Shown here one piece after another: positions 54,183-63,718 of a stretch of DNA of 64,000 nucleotides. The stretch is from NCBI RefSeq assembly GCF_003989665.1, contig NZ_RZIJ01000011.1, positions 124,001 to 188,000 on the forward strand, in the 5' to 3' direction. Source of the stretch: Azospirillum doebereinerae (GTDB lineage: Bacteria; Pseudomonadota; Alphaproteobacteria; Azospirillales; Azospirillaceae). Made by a program: the position numbers and the translations under genes. Position 1 is the stretch's first letter. Every line of letters starts with the position of its first letter. The notes beneath the pieces were generated by a model. That model searched no databases, was not told the DNA's origin, and saw nothing but the letters and a program-made list of their open reading frames with translations.

Positions 54183-54647
54183 TCCCGATCCTCATCGGTG
54201 CGGCCGCGTTGTCTTGCCGCGTTCTGGACAAAAGACAAAACGGTTGTGAAAGCGGCCCTGTCCTTACGGATATGACCGCCGTGACAGCGCCTTCTGCTTT
54301 GTGCGTGCGCGGCGATGTTTGGGGCCGCGATGGAACGATTAGGGGGCTTGGCTTGCCATTCGGCAAATAAGCATTTTTCATTTGGCCCATGAATCTGATT
54401 TATGCCGCAGTTGCTCAATGGATGAACATCTGCATGAATTTTGGGCGATGCGGCCCATGGCACCGAAAAAGGCAGCCGGCGGCCGGGGGGCGCTTAAGGC
54501 CCAGGCGTGGGCGGGGGTGCGACCAGCTGTCCAACCGCAACCTAGAGACTTTCGCGCTTTCAACAGGTTATGTTCCCGCTCGGCACCGGAGCCCTGCGCC
54601 GGCCGCCATCCTGCCCGCGCGGCGGGGACACTGCGAAGAGGTGCGCC
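54183..54647. other. Divergent intergenic region with no gene seen
   Basis: These 465 bp lie between the divergent ArgE-like and UbiM-like starts. No gene-like stretch is convincing. The only symmetric element is a 14-bp inverted repeat at 54353-54366. Both promoters must be here, but no clear -35/-10 was assigned. Confidence 0.4.
54353..54366. promoter_or_regulatory. Possible LysR-type binding site
   Basis: TTGCCATTCGGCAA is an exact inverted repeat with 5-bp arms around ATTC and contains a T-N11-A pattern typical of LysR sites. It is 171 bp upstream of the ArgE-like start. The LysR gene at 55936 is a possible partner. Evidence is limited to symmetry. Confidence 0.3.
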
Positions 54648-55817
54648 ATGGAATATGATGTGATCGTGGTCGGCGGCGGTCCGGCGGGCCTGGCCTTCGC
54701 CCGCTCGCTCGCCGGCAGCGGCCTTCGGCTGGCGGTGGTGGAGCGGCAGCCGCTCGACGCGCTGGCCGATCCCGCGCCGGACGGACGGGAAATCGCGCTG
54801 ACCCACCGCTCGGTCGATACCCTCGACGCGCTCGGCGCCTGGGCGCATCTCGAACCGGCCGATGTCGCGCCGCTGCGCGCGGCGCGGGTGCTCAACGGAT
54901 CGTCGCGCTTCGCGCTGACCTTCGGGGCGGCGGGAACCGGCGAGGACCGGTTGGGGCAGCTCGTTTCCAACCACCGGATCCGCCGCGCGCTGTTCCGGAC
55001 GCTGGAGGGGCAGGACGGCCTGACGCTGCTCGCCGGCGCGACGGTGACGGAGGTCCACACCGACCGGCAGCGCGCGACGGTCGGCCTGTCGGATGGGCGG
55101 AGCCTGACGGCGCGGCTGCTGGTCGCGGCGGACTCGCGGCTTTCGGACGTGCGCGACCGGCTCGGCATCGGGGCGGAGATCAACCGGCTGCGCCAGTCGA
55201 TGATGGTGTGCCGCGTCGCCCACGAGGGCGATCACGGCGGCGTCGCGACGGAGTGGTTCGAATACGGGCACACGATGGCGATGCTGCCGCTCAACGGCCG
55301 GGAGTCCTCGGCGGTGCTGACGCTGCCGTCGGCCGTCCTGGGGGAGATCGCGCGCCTCGATCCGGCGGCGCTCGGCGCGGAGCTCACCCGCCGCTACCGC
55401 GGGCGGCTGGGGGAGATGCGCCCGGTGGAGGAGCCGCACGTCTACCCGCTGGTCATGACCTACGCCCATCATTTCGCCGCCACCCGCGCGGCCCTGATCG
55501 GCGACACCGCCGTGGGCATGCATCCCGTCACCGCGCACGGCTTCAACCTCGGCCTGCAAAGCCAGGGGACGCTCGCCCGGCTCGTCCGCGCGGCGGCGGC
55601 GCGCGGAGGGGACATCGCGGCGCCGCTGCTGCTCCGCCGCTACGAGATGGCGCATCGGCTGGCGTCGCGGCCGCTCTACACCGCCACCAAGCTTCTCGTG
55701 AGCCTGTACACCGACGAGCGTCCGTCGGTGTCCATCGTCCGCCACGCGGCGCTGCGGGCCGCCGCGCATCTGCCGCTGGTGCGCAGCACCGTCACCAGGA
55801 TGCTGATGCAGCGCTGA
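54648..55817 (+). CDS. ubiM: UbiM-type 5-demethoxyubiquinol 5-hydroxylase
   Basis: A 389-residue FAD monooxygenase of the UbiH/UbiF/VisC family, best matching the UbiM branch, which adds an oxygen to the ring of a ubiquinone precursor. It has YDVIVVGGGPAGLAFARSL at the start (FAD Rossmann), ADSRLSDVRDRLG near aa 161 (DG-motif position) and ALIGDTAVGMHPVTAHGFNLGLQS near aa 283 (GD motif plus the UbiH-type HPxxxxGxNLG tail). Membership in UbiM rather than UbiF/UbiH is inferred from overall look. Confidence 0.78.
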   Translation: MEYDVIVVGGGPAGLAFARSLAGSGLRLAVVERQPLDALADPAPDGREIALTHRSVDTLDALGAWAHLEPADVAPLRAARVLNGSSRFALTFGAAGTGEDRLGQLVSNHRIRRALFRTLEGQDGLTLLAGATVTEVHTDRQRATVGLSDGRSLTARLLVAADSRLSDVRDRLGIGAEINRLRQSMMVCRVAHEGDHGGVATEWFEYGHTMAMLPLNGRESSAVLTLPSAVLGEIARLDPAALGAELTRRYRGRLGEMRPVEEPHVYPLVMTYAHHFAATRAALIGDTAVGMHPVTAHGFNLGLQSQGTLARLVRAAAARGGDIAAPLLLRRYEMAHRLASRPLYTATKLLVSLYTDERPSVSIVRHAALRAAAHLPLVRSTVTRMLMQR

Positions 55818-55935
55818 GCGGGCGCGTCCCCCGCACGAAACTCGGTCAACAGGGTTGCCACCGGCCGCGAGTTCCTGATTCATGCTCCTCGCGGGCGCGG
55901 GGGGTGCGCCCGCCGAGCGACCGGAGGGGAGTGCG

Positions 55936-56883
55936 GTGAACGAGACCGAGGCGGAACGTCAGGCTTTGGCCCGTCTGGGGCAGCAGCTCGACTGGAACCT
56001 GCTGCGCACCTTCATGGTGATCGTGCAGGAGGGCAGCATCACCAAGGCCGCCGTCCGCCTGTTTTTGACGCAGCCGGCGGTCAGCCTCGCGCTGAAGCGG
56101 CTGGAGGAGCAGCTCGGCCGTTCGCTGATCGACCGGGGGCACGGGCGCTTCGCCGTCACCGCCGCCGGGGAGCAGGTCTACGACGAGGCGGTGTCGATCC
56201 ACGGCACGGTGTCGCGGCTGGGCGCGCTGGTGCGCGACGCCAAGGACGGGGTCAGCGGCCACGTCCACATCCTGATGACCAGCCGCATCCAGACGGCGCG
56301 GCTCGACCAGTCGCTGCGCGAGTTCCACCGGCTCTACCCGCAGGTGACCTTCCGCATCGACGTGATGGCCTCGGCCGACGCGCACATCGCCTTGCAGCAG
56401 CGGATCGGCGCCATGGCGATCTGCCTGCTGCGGGAGCCGATTCCGGGGCTGGCGAGCATGGTCTTCCTGCGCCAGACCTACCGGCTCTACTGCGGGCCGG
56501 AGTTCCGGCTGTTCGGGCGCAAGAACATCGACATCGCGGAACTGCGGCACGAGAATTTCGTGTCCTTCACCTCCGACCAGATCGACGGGGCGCTGTCGCC
56601 GCTGACTCTGTTCCGCGCGCGGGAGGGCTTCGCCGGCCGCGTCGTCGCGTCCTCGGCCAATCTGGAGGAGGTGCGGCGGATGATCCTGTGCGACCTGGGC
56701 ATCGGCCCGCTGCCCGAACACATCGCGGCGCGCGACGTGGAGGACGGATTGCTGTGGGAATTGCCGCCCTACGAGGGCATCGCCCCGGTGAACATCCACC
56801 TGATCTGGAGCGAGCAGGGCAAGCTGAACCGCGCGGAACGGGCCTTCCTGGAATATTTGCAGGAGGTCGCGGCGGGGACGTGA
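55936..56883 (+). CDS. LysR-family transcriptional regulator
   Basis: A 315-residue LysR regulator with an N-terminal helix-turn-helix (LRTFMVIVQEGSITKAAVRL, then LFLTQPAVSLALKRLEEQLG) and an effector-binding domain from about aa 95. The GTG at 55936 is preferred over an ATG at 55882, since GGAGGGGA lies just upstream and the alternative adds an unlikely leader. Targets are not evident: it is neither divergent from nor directly beside an operon, although the ubiM gene and importer cluster lie just upstream. Confidence 0.85.
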   Translation: MNETEAERQALARLGQQLDWNLLRTFMVIVQEGSITKAAVRLFLTQPAVSLALKRLEEQLGRSLIDRGHGRFAVTAAGEQVYDEAVSIHGTVSRLGALVRDAKDGVSGHVHILMTSRIQTARLDQSLREFHRLYPQVTFRIDVMASADAHIALQQRIGAMAICLLREPIPGLASMVFLRQTYRLYCGPEFRLFGRKNIDIAELRHENFVSFTSDQIDGALSPLTLFRAREGFAGRVVASSANLEEVRRMILCDLGIGPLPEHIAARDVEDGLLWELPPYEGIAPVNIHLIWSEQGKLNRAERAFLEYLQEVAAGT

Positions 56884-56888
56884 GTTTT

Positions 56889-57027
56889 GCCCTCTCCCGC
56901 CCCGGGAGAGGGAAGGGACCCGCGAAGCGGGAAGGGTGAGGGGCTATCGGAACATGGATTTCGTACCACGCCCGATAGCCCCTCACCCGGCCCTTCGGGC
57001 CACCCTCTCCCGGGGCGGGAGAGGGGA
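56889..57027. repeat. Palindromic repeat family B, copy 2
   Basis: Starts GCCCTCTCCCGCCCCGGGAG and ends with the complementary CTCCCGGGGCGGGAGAGGG-type arm. The core GAGGGGCTATCGG...CCGATAGCCCCTC is conserved with copies near 50057 and 61850. It lies between the convergent ends of the LysR gene and the 3-hydroxybutyryl-CoA dehydrogenase gene and may terminate both. Confidence 0.87.
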
Positions 57028-57037
57028 TCTCAGGCGT

Positions 57038-57904
<867 letters not shown>

Positions 57905-58028
57905 GGTCCCTTGTTCCTTCTTGGCTTCGCAGGTGCAGCGTCTTTTACACCCTTTCCTGTGACACGGCGATGATTGTCCGTGGTCGAAACGGCGGGAGGA
58001 TGCCCCTTTCTCCGTGCGGCCGATCGCC

Positions 58029-59585
58029 TCAGCGGTCCGGGATGCCGTATTTGCGCAGCTTGTTGGCGATCATCGTGTGCGAGGTGGCGAGCCGGGCCGC
58101 CAGCTTGCGGCTCGACGGGAAGCGGGGGTAGAGCCGGCGCAGCAGCGCTCCCTCGAAGCCCTCCACCGCGTGTTCCCAGTCGGCGGGCTCGTCCAGCGGG
58201 GCCGAAACGCCGTCCTCGGCCGGGGCCATGCGGGCGCCGGCCAGCTCCAGGTCGGGGGTGTCGAGGAAGGCGCCGTCGCTCATCGTCACGGCGCGGAAGA
58301 TGACGTTCTCCAACTGGCGGACGTTGCCGGGCCAGCGGTTGGCGAGCAGCGCCGTGGCCGCCGCCCCGGTCAGGCGGCAGGGCGGGCGGCGGGCCTGGGC
58401 GCAGGCGCGCGCGATGAAGTGGCGGGCCAGCAGCAGGATGTCGTCGCCGCGCTCGCGCAAGGGGGGGACCTGGAGCGTCAGCACGTTGAGGCGGTAGAAC
58501 AGATCCTCGCGGAAGGCGTGGGCGGCGACCATCGCCTCCAGCGCCCGGTGGGTGGCGCTGACGACGCGGACGTCCACCTTCTGCTCGCGCTCGCCGCCGA
58601 CCCGGCGGAAGCTGCCGTCGTTCAGGAAGCGCAGCAGCTTGGCCTGGAGGTAGGCCGACATCTCGCCGATCTCGTCGAGGAAGACGGTGCCGCCATGGGC
58701 CAGCTCCAGCAGGCCGGGCTTGCCGCCGCGCTGCGCCCCGGTGAAGGCGCCGGGCGCGTAGCCGAACAGCTCGCTCTCGGCGAGGTTCTCCGGCACGGCG
58801 GCGCAGTTCAGCGCCAGGAACGGTTTGTCGGCGCGCGGGCTGGCGCGGTGGCAGGCGTGGGCGACCAGTTCCTTGCCGGTGCCGGTCTCGCCGAGGATCA
58901 GCAGCGGCGCCTCGACCGCCGCGACGCGGGATGCCCGCGCCTTCAGGCCGCGGACCGGCGGTGAGTCGCCGAGGATCGTCTCGAAACCGCCCTCGCCGAA
59001 GTTCTGGAGGGCGTCGAGCCGCTCGCCCAGCCGCGACGGGGTGAAGAGAGTCAGGACGGCGCCCTGGGGGCCGCCCGCCGTGTCCTCCACGTCGATGATC
59101 GGGGTCACGTCGATCAGGAAGGGCTGGCCGTTCAGCGTCGCCTCGCGGTTGGCGAGGCGGAAGCCGCCCTCGATCAGGTCGCGGGTCAGGCCGGGGTCGC
59201 CCAGCAGCGTGCCGAGGTCGGTCCCGGCGAGGCGGCCTTCGGGGAGGCCCGCCACCGAGGCGGCGGCGGCGTTCGCCACGACGACGCGGCCGGCGCCGTC
59301 CACCGCCAGCACCGGGTCGGGCAGGGCCGCCAGCAGCGCGTCCAGATGCAGCCGCCGCCGGGTCCCCGGCAGCATGTCGATGGCCGAGACCGATTGCACG
59401 CCGGCGACGGTGCGCAGGGAGTCGCCGAGCGCGGGGAGGGTGGCGGGGTCGAGGCCGGGGGCGTCGATGTGGATGTGGGGCGGATCGACCTCGACGCCGG
59501 TGACGTTCAGGCGGCGCAGCGCCAGCACGGCGAGGATCTCGTGGGCGATGCCGACCCGGTCGGCGAAGGTGACCTCGATGCGCAT
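58029..59585 (-). CDS. TyrR-like sigma-54 enhancer-binding regulator
   Basis: A 518-residue activator with an N-terminal ACT-like domain (about aa 1-75), a PAS domain (about aa 80-190), an AAA+ ATPase domain (about aa 205-440) and a C-terminal Fis/TyrR-type helix-turn-helix ([21 protein letters not shown]). Walker A is GETGTGKE near aa 234. The GAFTGA sigma-54 contact loop ([11 protein letters not shown], near aa 281) is intact, unlike in E. coli TyrR, so it can drive sigma-54 promoters. It is divergent from dadA, whose upstream region has a -24/-12 promoter and two TyrR-box-like sites. Aromatic amino acids are likely effectors through the ACT domain. Confidence 0.87.
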   Translation of the reverse strand: MRIEVTFADRVGIAHEILAVLALRRLNVTGVEVDPPHIHIDAPGLDPATLPALGDSLRTVAGVQSVSAIDMLPGTRRRLHLDALLAALPDPVLAVDGAGRVVVANAAAASVAGLPEGRLAGTDLGTLLGDPGLTRDLIEGGFRLANREATLNGQPFLIDVTPIIDVEDTAGGPQGAVLTLFTPSRLGERLDALQNFGEGGFETILGDSPPVRGLKARASRVAAVEAPLLILGETGTGKELVAHACHRASPRADKPFLALNCAAVPENLAESELFGYAPGAFTGAQRGGKPGLLELAHGGTVFLDEIGEMSAYLQAKLLRFLNDGSFRRVGGEREQKVDVRVVSATHRALEAMVAAHAFREDLFYRLNVLTLQVPPLRERGDDILLLARHFIARACAQARRPPCRLTGAAATALLANRWPGNVRQLENVIFRAVTMSDGAFLDTPDLELAGARMAPAEDGVSAPLDEPADWEHAVEGFEGALLRRLYPRFPSSRKLAARLATSHTMIANKLRKYGIPDR

Positions 59586-59619
59586 GGGGCCTCGGGGGGT
59601 GAAACGGTGTCGGCTCCGA

Positions 59620-59731
59620 TGCCCCCTCCCCGTCCCTCCCCCGCTTCGCGGGAGAGGGGGCCGGATCCTTGTCGGCGTTCGGCGGCAGTCCCCTCTCCCG
59701 CCGAAGGCGGGGGAGGGTTAGGGAGGGGGCA
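59620..59731. repeat. Palindromic repeat family A, copy 5
   Basis: TGCCCCCTCCC and GGGAGGGGGCA bound a 112-bp palindrome with the same inner CTCCCCCGC/GCGGGGGAG arms. It separates the regulator gene from the activator sites of dadA and may insulate the two promoters. Confidence 0.85.
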
Positions 59732-59744
59732 CGGCAACAACCAC

Positions 59745-59762
59745 TGTACCGAATTTCATACA
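59745..59762. promoter_or_regulatory. TyrR-box-like site 1
   Basis: TGTACCGAATTTCATACA fits the TGT-N12-ACA frame of TyrR boxes, with the invariant G and C. It matches the second site at 59844 in 14 of 18 bases and lies 155-172 bp upstream of the -24/-12 element, suitable for an enhancer. Confidence 0.55.
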
Positions 59763-59843
59763 GCGTATCAAAATCTTTACAGCCGCTACAAGTCATTGGA
59801 GAACAGTGGAAATTTTTCCACTCCCTTTCAAAAGTCCTGCCTC

Positions 59844-59861
59844 TGTAAACATTTGCATACA
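59844..59861. promoter_or_regulatory. TyrR-box-like site 2
   Basis: TGTAAACATTTGCATACA has the TGTAAA-N6-xxxACA form of TyrR boxes and the invariant G and C. It begins 99 bp after the first site and ends 55 bp before the -24/-12 element. Confidence 0.6.
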
Positions 59862-59916
59862 CTCAAATCCTCCTACCTCTCCCCCAAACCCCAGCCTTTC
59901 CGCCATCCCCCCACTT

Positions 59917-59930
59917 GGCATCCCGCTTGC
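59917..59930 (+). promoter_or_regulatory. Sigma-54 (-24/-12) promoter of dadA
   Basis: TTGGCATCCCGCTTGC has the sigma-54 spacing: GG and GC separated by exactly 10 bases, within TGGCAT-N5-TTGC. The consensus at the -24 block is TGGCAC, one mismatch. Transcription would begin near 59942, about 34 bp ahead of the dadA start. The divergent activator carries the GAFTGA loop needed for this promoter type. Confidence 0.75.
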
Positions 59931-59975
59931 TAACCAGCCTCCCAAGAGAGTCCTCCATCCTCGGGAGCCAGTCAC

Positions 59976-61280
59976 ATGCGGGTCATCGTTCTGGGCAGCG
60001 GCGTCATCGGTGTTTCGACCGCCTATTATCTGGCGCGCGCCGGCCATGACGTGACGGTGATCGACCGGCAGGAAGGCCCCGCGCTGGAGACCAGCTTCGC
60101 CAACGCGGGCGAGGTCTCGCCGGGCTACTCCGCCCCCTGGGCGGCGCCAGGGCTGATGCTGAAGGCCATCAAGTGGATGACCATGAAGCACTCGCCGCTG
60201 GTCATCCGGCCCAAGCTGGACCCGGCGCTGTGGTCGTGGTGCCTGAAGCTGCTGATGAACGCCAACGAGACCAGCTACCAGCTCAACAAGAGCCGGATGG
60301 TCCGCATCGCCGAATACAGCCGCGACTGCCTGAAGGCCCTGCGCGCCGAGACCGGCATCGCCTATGACGAGCGCACCAAGGGCACCTTCCAGGTCTTCCG
60401 CACCCAGAAGCAGTTGGACGCCGCCGGCTACGACATGGCGGTGCTGGAGCGCTACGGCGTTCCCTTCAGCCTGCACGACCGCGACGGCCTCGGCGCCGTC
60501 GAGCCGGCGCTGGAAGGCGTGAAGGAGAAGCTGGTCGGCGGGCTGCTGCTGCCGGGCGACGAGACCGGCGACTGCTTCCTGTTCACCAACCGTCTGGCCG
60601 AGTTCGCGGCCAAGCGCGGCGTCGAATTCCGCTACGGCGTCACCATCCGTGGCTTGGAGAGCGACGGCCGCAAGGTCACCGGCGTCGTCACCGACCAGGG
60701 CACGCTGACCGCCGACAGCTACGTCGTCGCCATGGGCAGCTACTCGCCCAAGCTGGTGAAGCGCTTCGGGCTCGACCTGCCGGTCTACCCGGTGAAGGGC
60801 TATTCGCTGACCCTGCCGATCACCGACGCCTCGGGCGCCCCGGAATCGACCGTGATGGACGAGACCCACAAGGTCGCCGTCACCCGGCTGGGCGACCGCA
60901 TCCGCGTCGGCGGCACGGCGGAGCTGGCCGGCTTCGACCTGACGCTGCGTCCGCGCGGCCGGGGGCCGCTCGACCATGTGGTCAGCGACCTGTTCCCGCG
61001 CGGCGGCGACCTGTCGAAGGCGGAGTTCTGGACCGGCCTGCGCCCCAACACGCCGGACGGCACGCCGATCGTCGGCCCGACGCCGGTGCGCAACCTGTTC
61101 CTGAACACCGGCCACGGCACGCTGGGCTGGACGATGGCCGCCGGCTCGGGCCGTCTGGTCGCCGACGCGGTCGGCGGCCGCAAGACCGAGATCGACCTGG
61201 ACGGCCTGACGGTGGACCGCTACGGCCGCAAGTCGTCGGCCGCCGTGGGCGAGCCCAGCGGCGCCGTCCGCACGGCCTGA
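59976..61280 (+). CDS. dadA: D-amino acid dehydrogenase
   Basis: A 434-residue FAD flavoprotein of the DadA family that oxidises D-amino acids (mainly D-alanine) to keto acids and ammonia, passing electrons to the membrane respiratory chain. Motifs are [21 protein letters not shown] (Rossmann), [48 protein letters not shown] and [19 protein letters not shown] at the C-terminus. The length is normal. A -24/-12 promoter and TyrR-like boxes lie upstream. The 61286-61492 gene lies just downstream on the other strand. Confidence 0.92.
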   Translation: MRVIVLGSGVIGVSTAYYLARAGHDVTVIDRQEGPALETSFANAGEVSPGYSAPWAAPGLMLKAIKWMTMKHSPLVIRPKLDPALWSWCLKLLMNANETSYQLNKSRMVRIAEYSRDCLKALRAETGIAYDERTKGTFQVFRTQKQLDAAGYDMAVLERYGVPFSLHDRDGLGAVEPALEGVKEKLVGGLLLPGDETGDCFLFTNRLAEFAAKRGVEFRYGVTIRGLESDGRKVTGVVTDQGTLTADSYVVAMGSYSPKLVKRFGLDLPVYPVKGYSLTLPITDASGAPESTVMDETHKVAVTRLGDRIRVGGTAELAGFDLTLRPRGRGPLDHVVSDLFPRGGDLSKAEFWTGLRPNTPDGTPIVGPTPVRNLFLNTGHGTLGWTMAAGSGRLVADAVGGRKTEIDLDGLTVDRYGRKSSAAVGEPSGAVRTA

Positions 61281-61285
61281 ACCCT

Positions 61286-61492
61286 TTACATCGCCTTGGC
61301 CCGTGCCGTACGGCGGAAGCGGGTCATGGCGAGTTCCATCAGCATCGCCTCGCTGACGACGGCGCCATCCAGCACATGCTGGCGGGCGCCGTTTTCGTGC
61401 TTGCGCACCTGATGGCCGAGCCGGCGCAGGTGCAGGATCGCCTCGTAGAGCCGGGCCGGCGGCTCCCCGGTGTGGGGGCGGGCGCCGCTCAC
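61286..61492 (-). CDS. Small basic protein co-translated with lutC
   Basis: A 68-residue basic protein (MSGARPHTGEPPARLYEAIL...FRRTARAKAM) with a GTG start that overlaps the lutC stop by four bases (GTGA). It has no signal peptide or membrane segment. The Arg/Lys-rich middle (ILHLRRLGHQVRKHENGARQ) hints at nucleic-acid or protein binding. The family was not recognised. Tight coupling to lutABC argues that it is a real gene. Confidence 0.6.
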   Translation of the reverse strand: MSGARPHTGEPPARLYEAILHLRRLGHQVRKHENGARQHVLDGAVVSEAMLMELAMTRFRRTARAKAM

Positions 61493-62286
61493 GCGATCAC
61501 CACGACGATCAGGCGCTTGGGGCCGTGGACGCCGTAGGCGAGGGTCTGCTCGATGTCGGCGGTCTTGCTGGGGCCGGAGACCAGCAGCGCGTTGGTCGGC
61601 ATGCCCTCGGCCCAGCGGTTGTCGCGCATCGCCTGCCAGAAGGTGTCGTAGAGCGCGTCGGCGCGCAGCAGCGCCACATGGATGTGCGGCACCAGCGAGA
61701 GCAGGCGCGGTTCCTGCGCGCTCGGCCACAGGATCAGGCTGCCGGTCTCGGCGATGGCGCCGAGCGTGGAAGTGAGGCCGGCGTCGATGCCCTCGAAGAG
61801 CTGTTCCTTGAAGGTCTCGACCGGGCGGTCGTAGGGGATGAGGTGCACTCCCTCTCCCGCCCCGGGAGAGGGAAGGGGCCCGCGAAGCGGGAAGGGTGAG
61901 GGGCTGTCGGGCGTGGGGTTGGAATCATGTTCCGATAGCCCCTCACCCTCCCCATGCTCCGCATGGGTCCCCTCCCTCTCCCGGGGCGGGAGAGGGCTGG
62001 TGGCAGCCGCCAACGTCTTCCCATCCGGCGTTCCCGGCGCGTACAGCAGTGTCGTCGCGCCTTCCCGCGCCAGGAACTCCCGCACCACGGCGGGCCAATC
62101 CGCTTCGGTCGCGTCCAGGAACTCGGTGTGGACCGCTTCCATCAGGCGGCGGATGCGGGGGAGGCGTTCCTCCGGCGCCCAGCGCTTGTCGGCCAGCACG
62201 GTGGTGTCGGACGGCGGCGGGGTGATCGGGTGGGCGTCGCGGCTGGCGCGCAGCTTGGCCAGGATGGCGGAACGGGCGTCAGACAT
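61489..62286 (-). CDS. lutC: LutC, lactate utilisation protein C, with in-frame repeat insertion
   Basis: A 265-residue protein of the LUD/LutC family, part of the LutABC complex that oxidises L-lactate to pyruvate. The N-terminal half (MSDARSAILAKLRASRDAHP ... AREGATTLLYAPGTPDGKTLAA) and the C-terminal half (HLIPYDRPVETFKEQLFEGIDAGLTSTLGAIAETGSLILWPS...) are typical. Between them about 49 residues, rich in Pro/Ser/Gly/Glu, are encoded by a family B palindromic repeat (61850-61996). Without the insert the protein would be about 216 residues, close to the family norm. The reading frame is kept, so the product may still work. It overlaps lutB by 8 bp. Confidence 0.88.
   Translation of the reverse strand: MSDARSAILAKLRASRDAHPITPPPSDTTVLADKRWAPEERLPRIRRLMEAVHTEFLDATEADWPAVVREFLAREGATTLLYAPGTPDGKTLAAATSPLPPREREGTHAEHGEGEGLSEHDSNPTPDSPSPFPLRGPLPSPGAGEGVHLIPYDRPVETFKEQLFEGIDAGLTSTLGAIAETGSLILWPSAQEPRLLSLVPHIHVALLRADALYDTFWQAMRDNRWAEGMPTNALLVSGPSKTADIEQTLAYGVHGPKRLIVVVIA
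61850..61996. repeat. Palindromic repeat family B, copy 3, inside lutC
   Basis: This 147-bp copy (49 codons) has the same ends (CCCTCTCCCGCCCCGGGAG and the complementary arm) and central GAGGGGCTGTCGG...CCGATAGCCCCTC core as the intergenic copies near 50057 and 56889. Its length is a multiple of three and it contains no stop codon in the lutC frame. Confidence 0.9.
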
Positions 62287-63718
62287 CGGGGATCCCCTTC
62301 TCGCGGGCCAGATCGTGGAGCGTGCGCGACGCGAAGCGCGGCTTGGTCCGCACGCTGGTCCATTCCTTGAGCAGCGGCAGCCCCGTGGGCGCCGCGTTGC
62401 CGAGCTTGCTCATCGCCATGGTGGCGATCTTGTAGGCCATGGGCGAGGCGTTCATCGCCGCCCAGCCCTTCCACACCATCGCTTCCGTCTTGCTGGCCTG
62501 GGCGCCGGAATCCTTCACCGCGTCGCCGGGGCGCACCGCCTCGACGCGCAGCCGGCCCATGATCTCGACGATGGGGATCTTGACCGGGCAGATCTCGACG
62601 CAGGCGTTGCACATGGTGCAGGCGTGGGGCATCTCGCCGCGCTTGGCCAAGCCCTCCATCTGCGGCACCAGGATCTTGCCGATGGGGCCGGGGTAGGGCG
62701 CTTCGTAGGCGTGGCCGCCGACCTTGGTGTAGACCGGGCAGTGGTTCATGCAGGCGCCGCAGCGGATGCAGCGCAGCGTGTCGCGCAGCTCGGCGTCGGC
62801 GTAGACCGAGGACCGCCCGTTGTCGAGGATCACCAGATGGATCTCGCGCGGGCCGTCCAACTCGCCCTCCTTGCGGGGCGAGGTGATCATGTTGACGTAG
62901 GTGGTGATCGGTTGGCCGGTGGCCGAGCGCGGCAGCAGGCTGATGACCGGCGGCACGTCCTCCAGCGTTTCGACCACCTTCTCCAGACCCATGAAGGCGA
63001 TGTGGACCGGCGGCACCGTGGTGCACATGCGGCCGTTGCCCTCGTTCTCGATCAGGCAGAGCGTGCCGGTCTCGGCCACCGCCGCGTTGACGCCGGACAT
63101 GCCGACGTCGGCGTTCATGAACTTCTGGCGCAGGATGCGCCGCGCGAGGCCGGTCAGGTAGGCGGCGTCCTCGATGCTCTCCGCCTCCTTGATCTTGCGC
63201 TTGAACAGGTGGGCGATCTGCTTGGTGTTCAGGTGGATCGCCGGCATGATGATGTGCGAGGGCATGGTGCCGTCGAGTTGGACGATGTACTCGCCCAGAT
63301 CGGCCTCCAGCGCCTCGATGCCGTGCTCTTCGAGGAAGGCGTTGAGGTGCATCTCCTCGGTCACCATCGACTTGCCCTTGACGGCGAGCTTGGCGTCCAC
63401 GCGCTTCATGATGTCGAGGACGATGGCGTTGGCCTCGTCCGTGGTCGAGGCCCAATGCACCTGGATGCCGTTGCGGGTGCAGTTGGCCTCAAGCTTTTCC
63501 AGCAGCTCCGGCAGCTTGGAGAGCGCGCGCAGGCGCACGCTGGCCGCCAGCGCCCGCATGTCGTGCCATTCCTTGGCGTCGGCGAACTGGACGGCGCGCT
63601 TGGTCATCAAGCCGTCCATGGCGCGGCGGAAGTTGCCGCGAAGCTGCGGGTCGAGCAGCGCCGCCTTCGACGCGGCGGCGAAGTTGACCGGCGCTTCCGT
63701 TCCGTGATGCTCAGCCAT
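62279..63718 (-). CDS. lutB: LutB, lactate utilisation iron-sulfur protein
   Basis: A 479-residue LutB/YkgF-type protein. The N-terminal LUD domain (about aa 40-300) is followed by two 4Fe-4S binding sites CIRCGACMNHCPVY (near aa 317) and CTMCNACVEICPVK (near aa 366), as in other LutB proteins. It would pass electrons during oxidation of L-lactate with LutA and LutC. It overlaps lutA by 8 bp upstream and lutC by 8 bp downstream. Confidence 0.92.
   Translation of the reverse strand: MAEHHGTEAPVNFAAASKAALLDPQLRGNFRRAMDGLMTKRAVQFADAKEWHDMRALAASVRLRALSKLPELLEKLEANCTRNGIQVHWASTTDEANAIVLDIMKRVDAKLAVKGKSMVTEEMHLNAFLEEHGIEALEADLGEYIVQLDGTMPSHIIMPAIHLNTKQIAHLFKRKIKEAESIEDAAYLTGLARRILRQKFMNADVGMSGVNAAVAETGTLCLIENEGNGRMCTTVPPVHIAFMGLEKVVETLEDVPPVISLLPRSATGQPITTYVNMITSPRKEGELDGPREIHLVILDNGRSSVYADAELRDTLRCIRCGACMNHCPVYTKVGGHAYEAPYPGPIGKILVPQMEGLAKRGEMPHACTMCNACVEICPVKIPIVEIMGRLRVEAVRPGDAVKDSGAQASKTEAMVWKGWAAMNASPMAYKIATMAMSKLGNAAPTGLPLLKEWTSVRTKPRFASRTLHDLAREKGIPDV

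Larger units (their letters stand above)
59586..59975. other. Divergent control region of dadA and the TyrR-like gene
   Basis: These 390 bp hold a family A repeat (59620-59731), two TyrR-box-like sites (59745-59762 and 59844-59861) and a -24/-12 promoter (59917-59930), in the order expected for upstream activating sites. No gene was found. The stretch after the repeat is unusually A/T-rich for this genome. Confidence 0.6.

Noticed and set aside
52960-54275. Plus-strand open frames opposite the ArgE-like gene
   Set aside because: These are shadow frames of a clear M20 enzyme with all metal motifs on the minus strand.
61286-61729. Longer form of the small gene after lutC
   Set aside because: The longer frame would run deep into lutC in another frame; the GTG that overlaps the lutC stop is the natural start.
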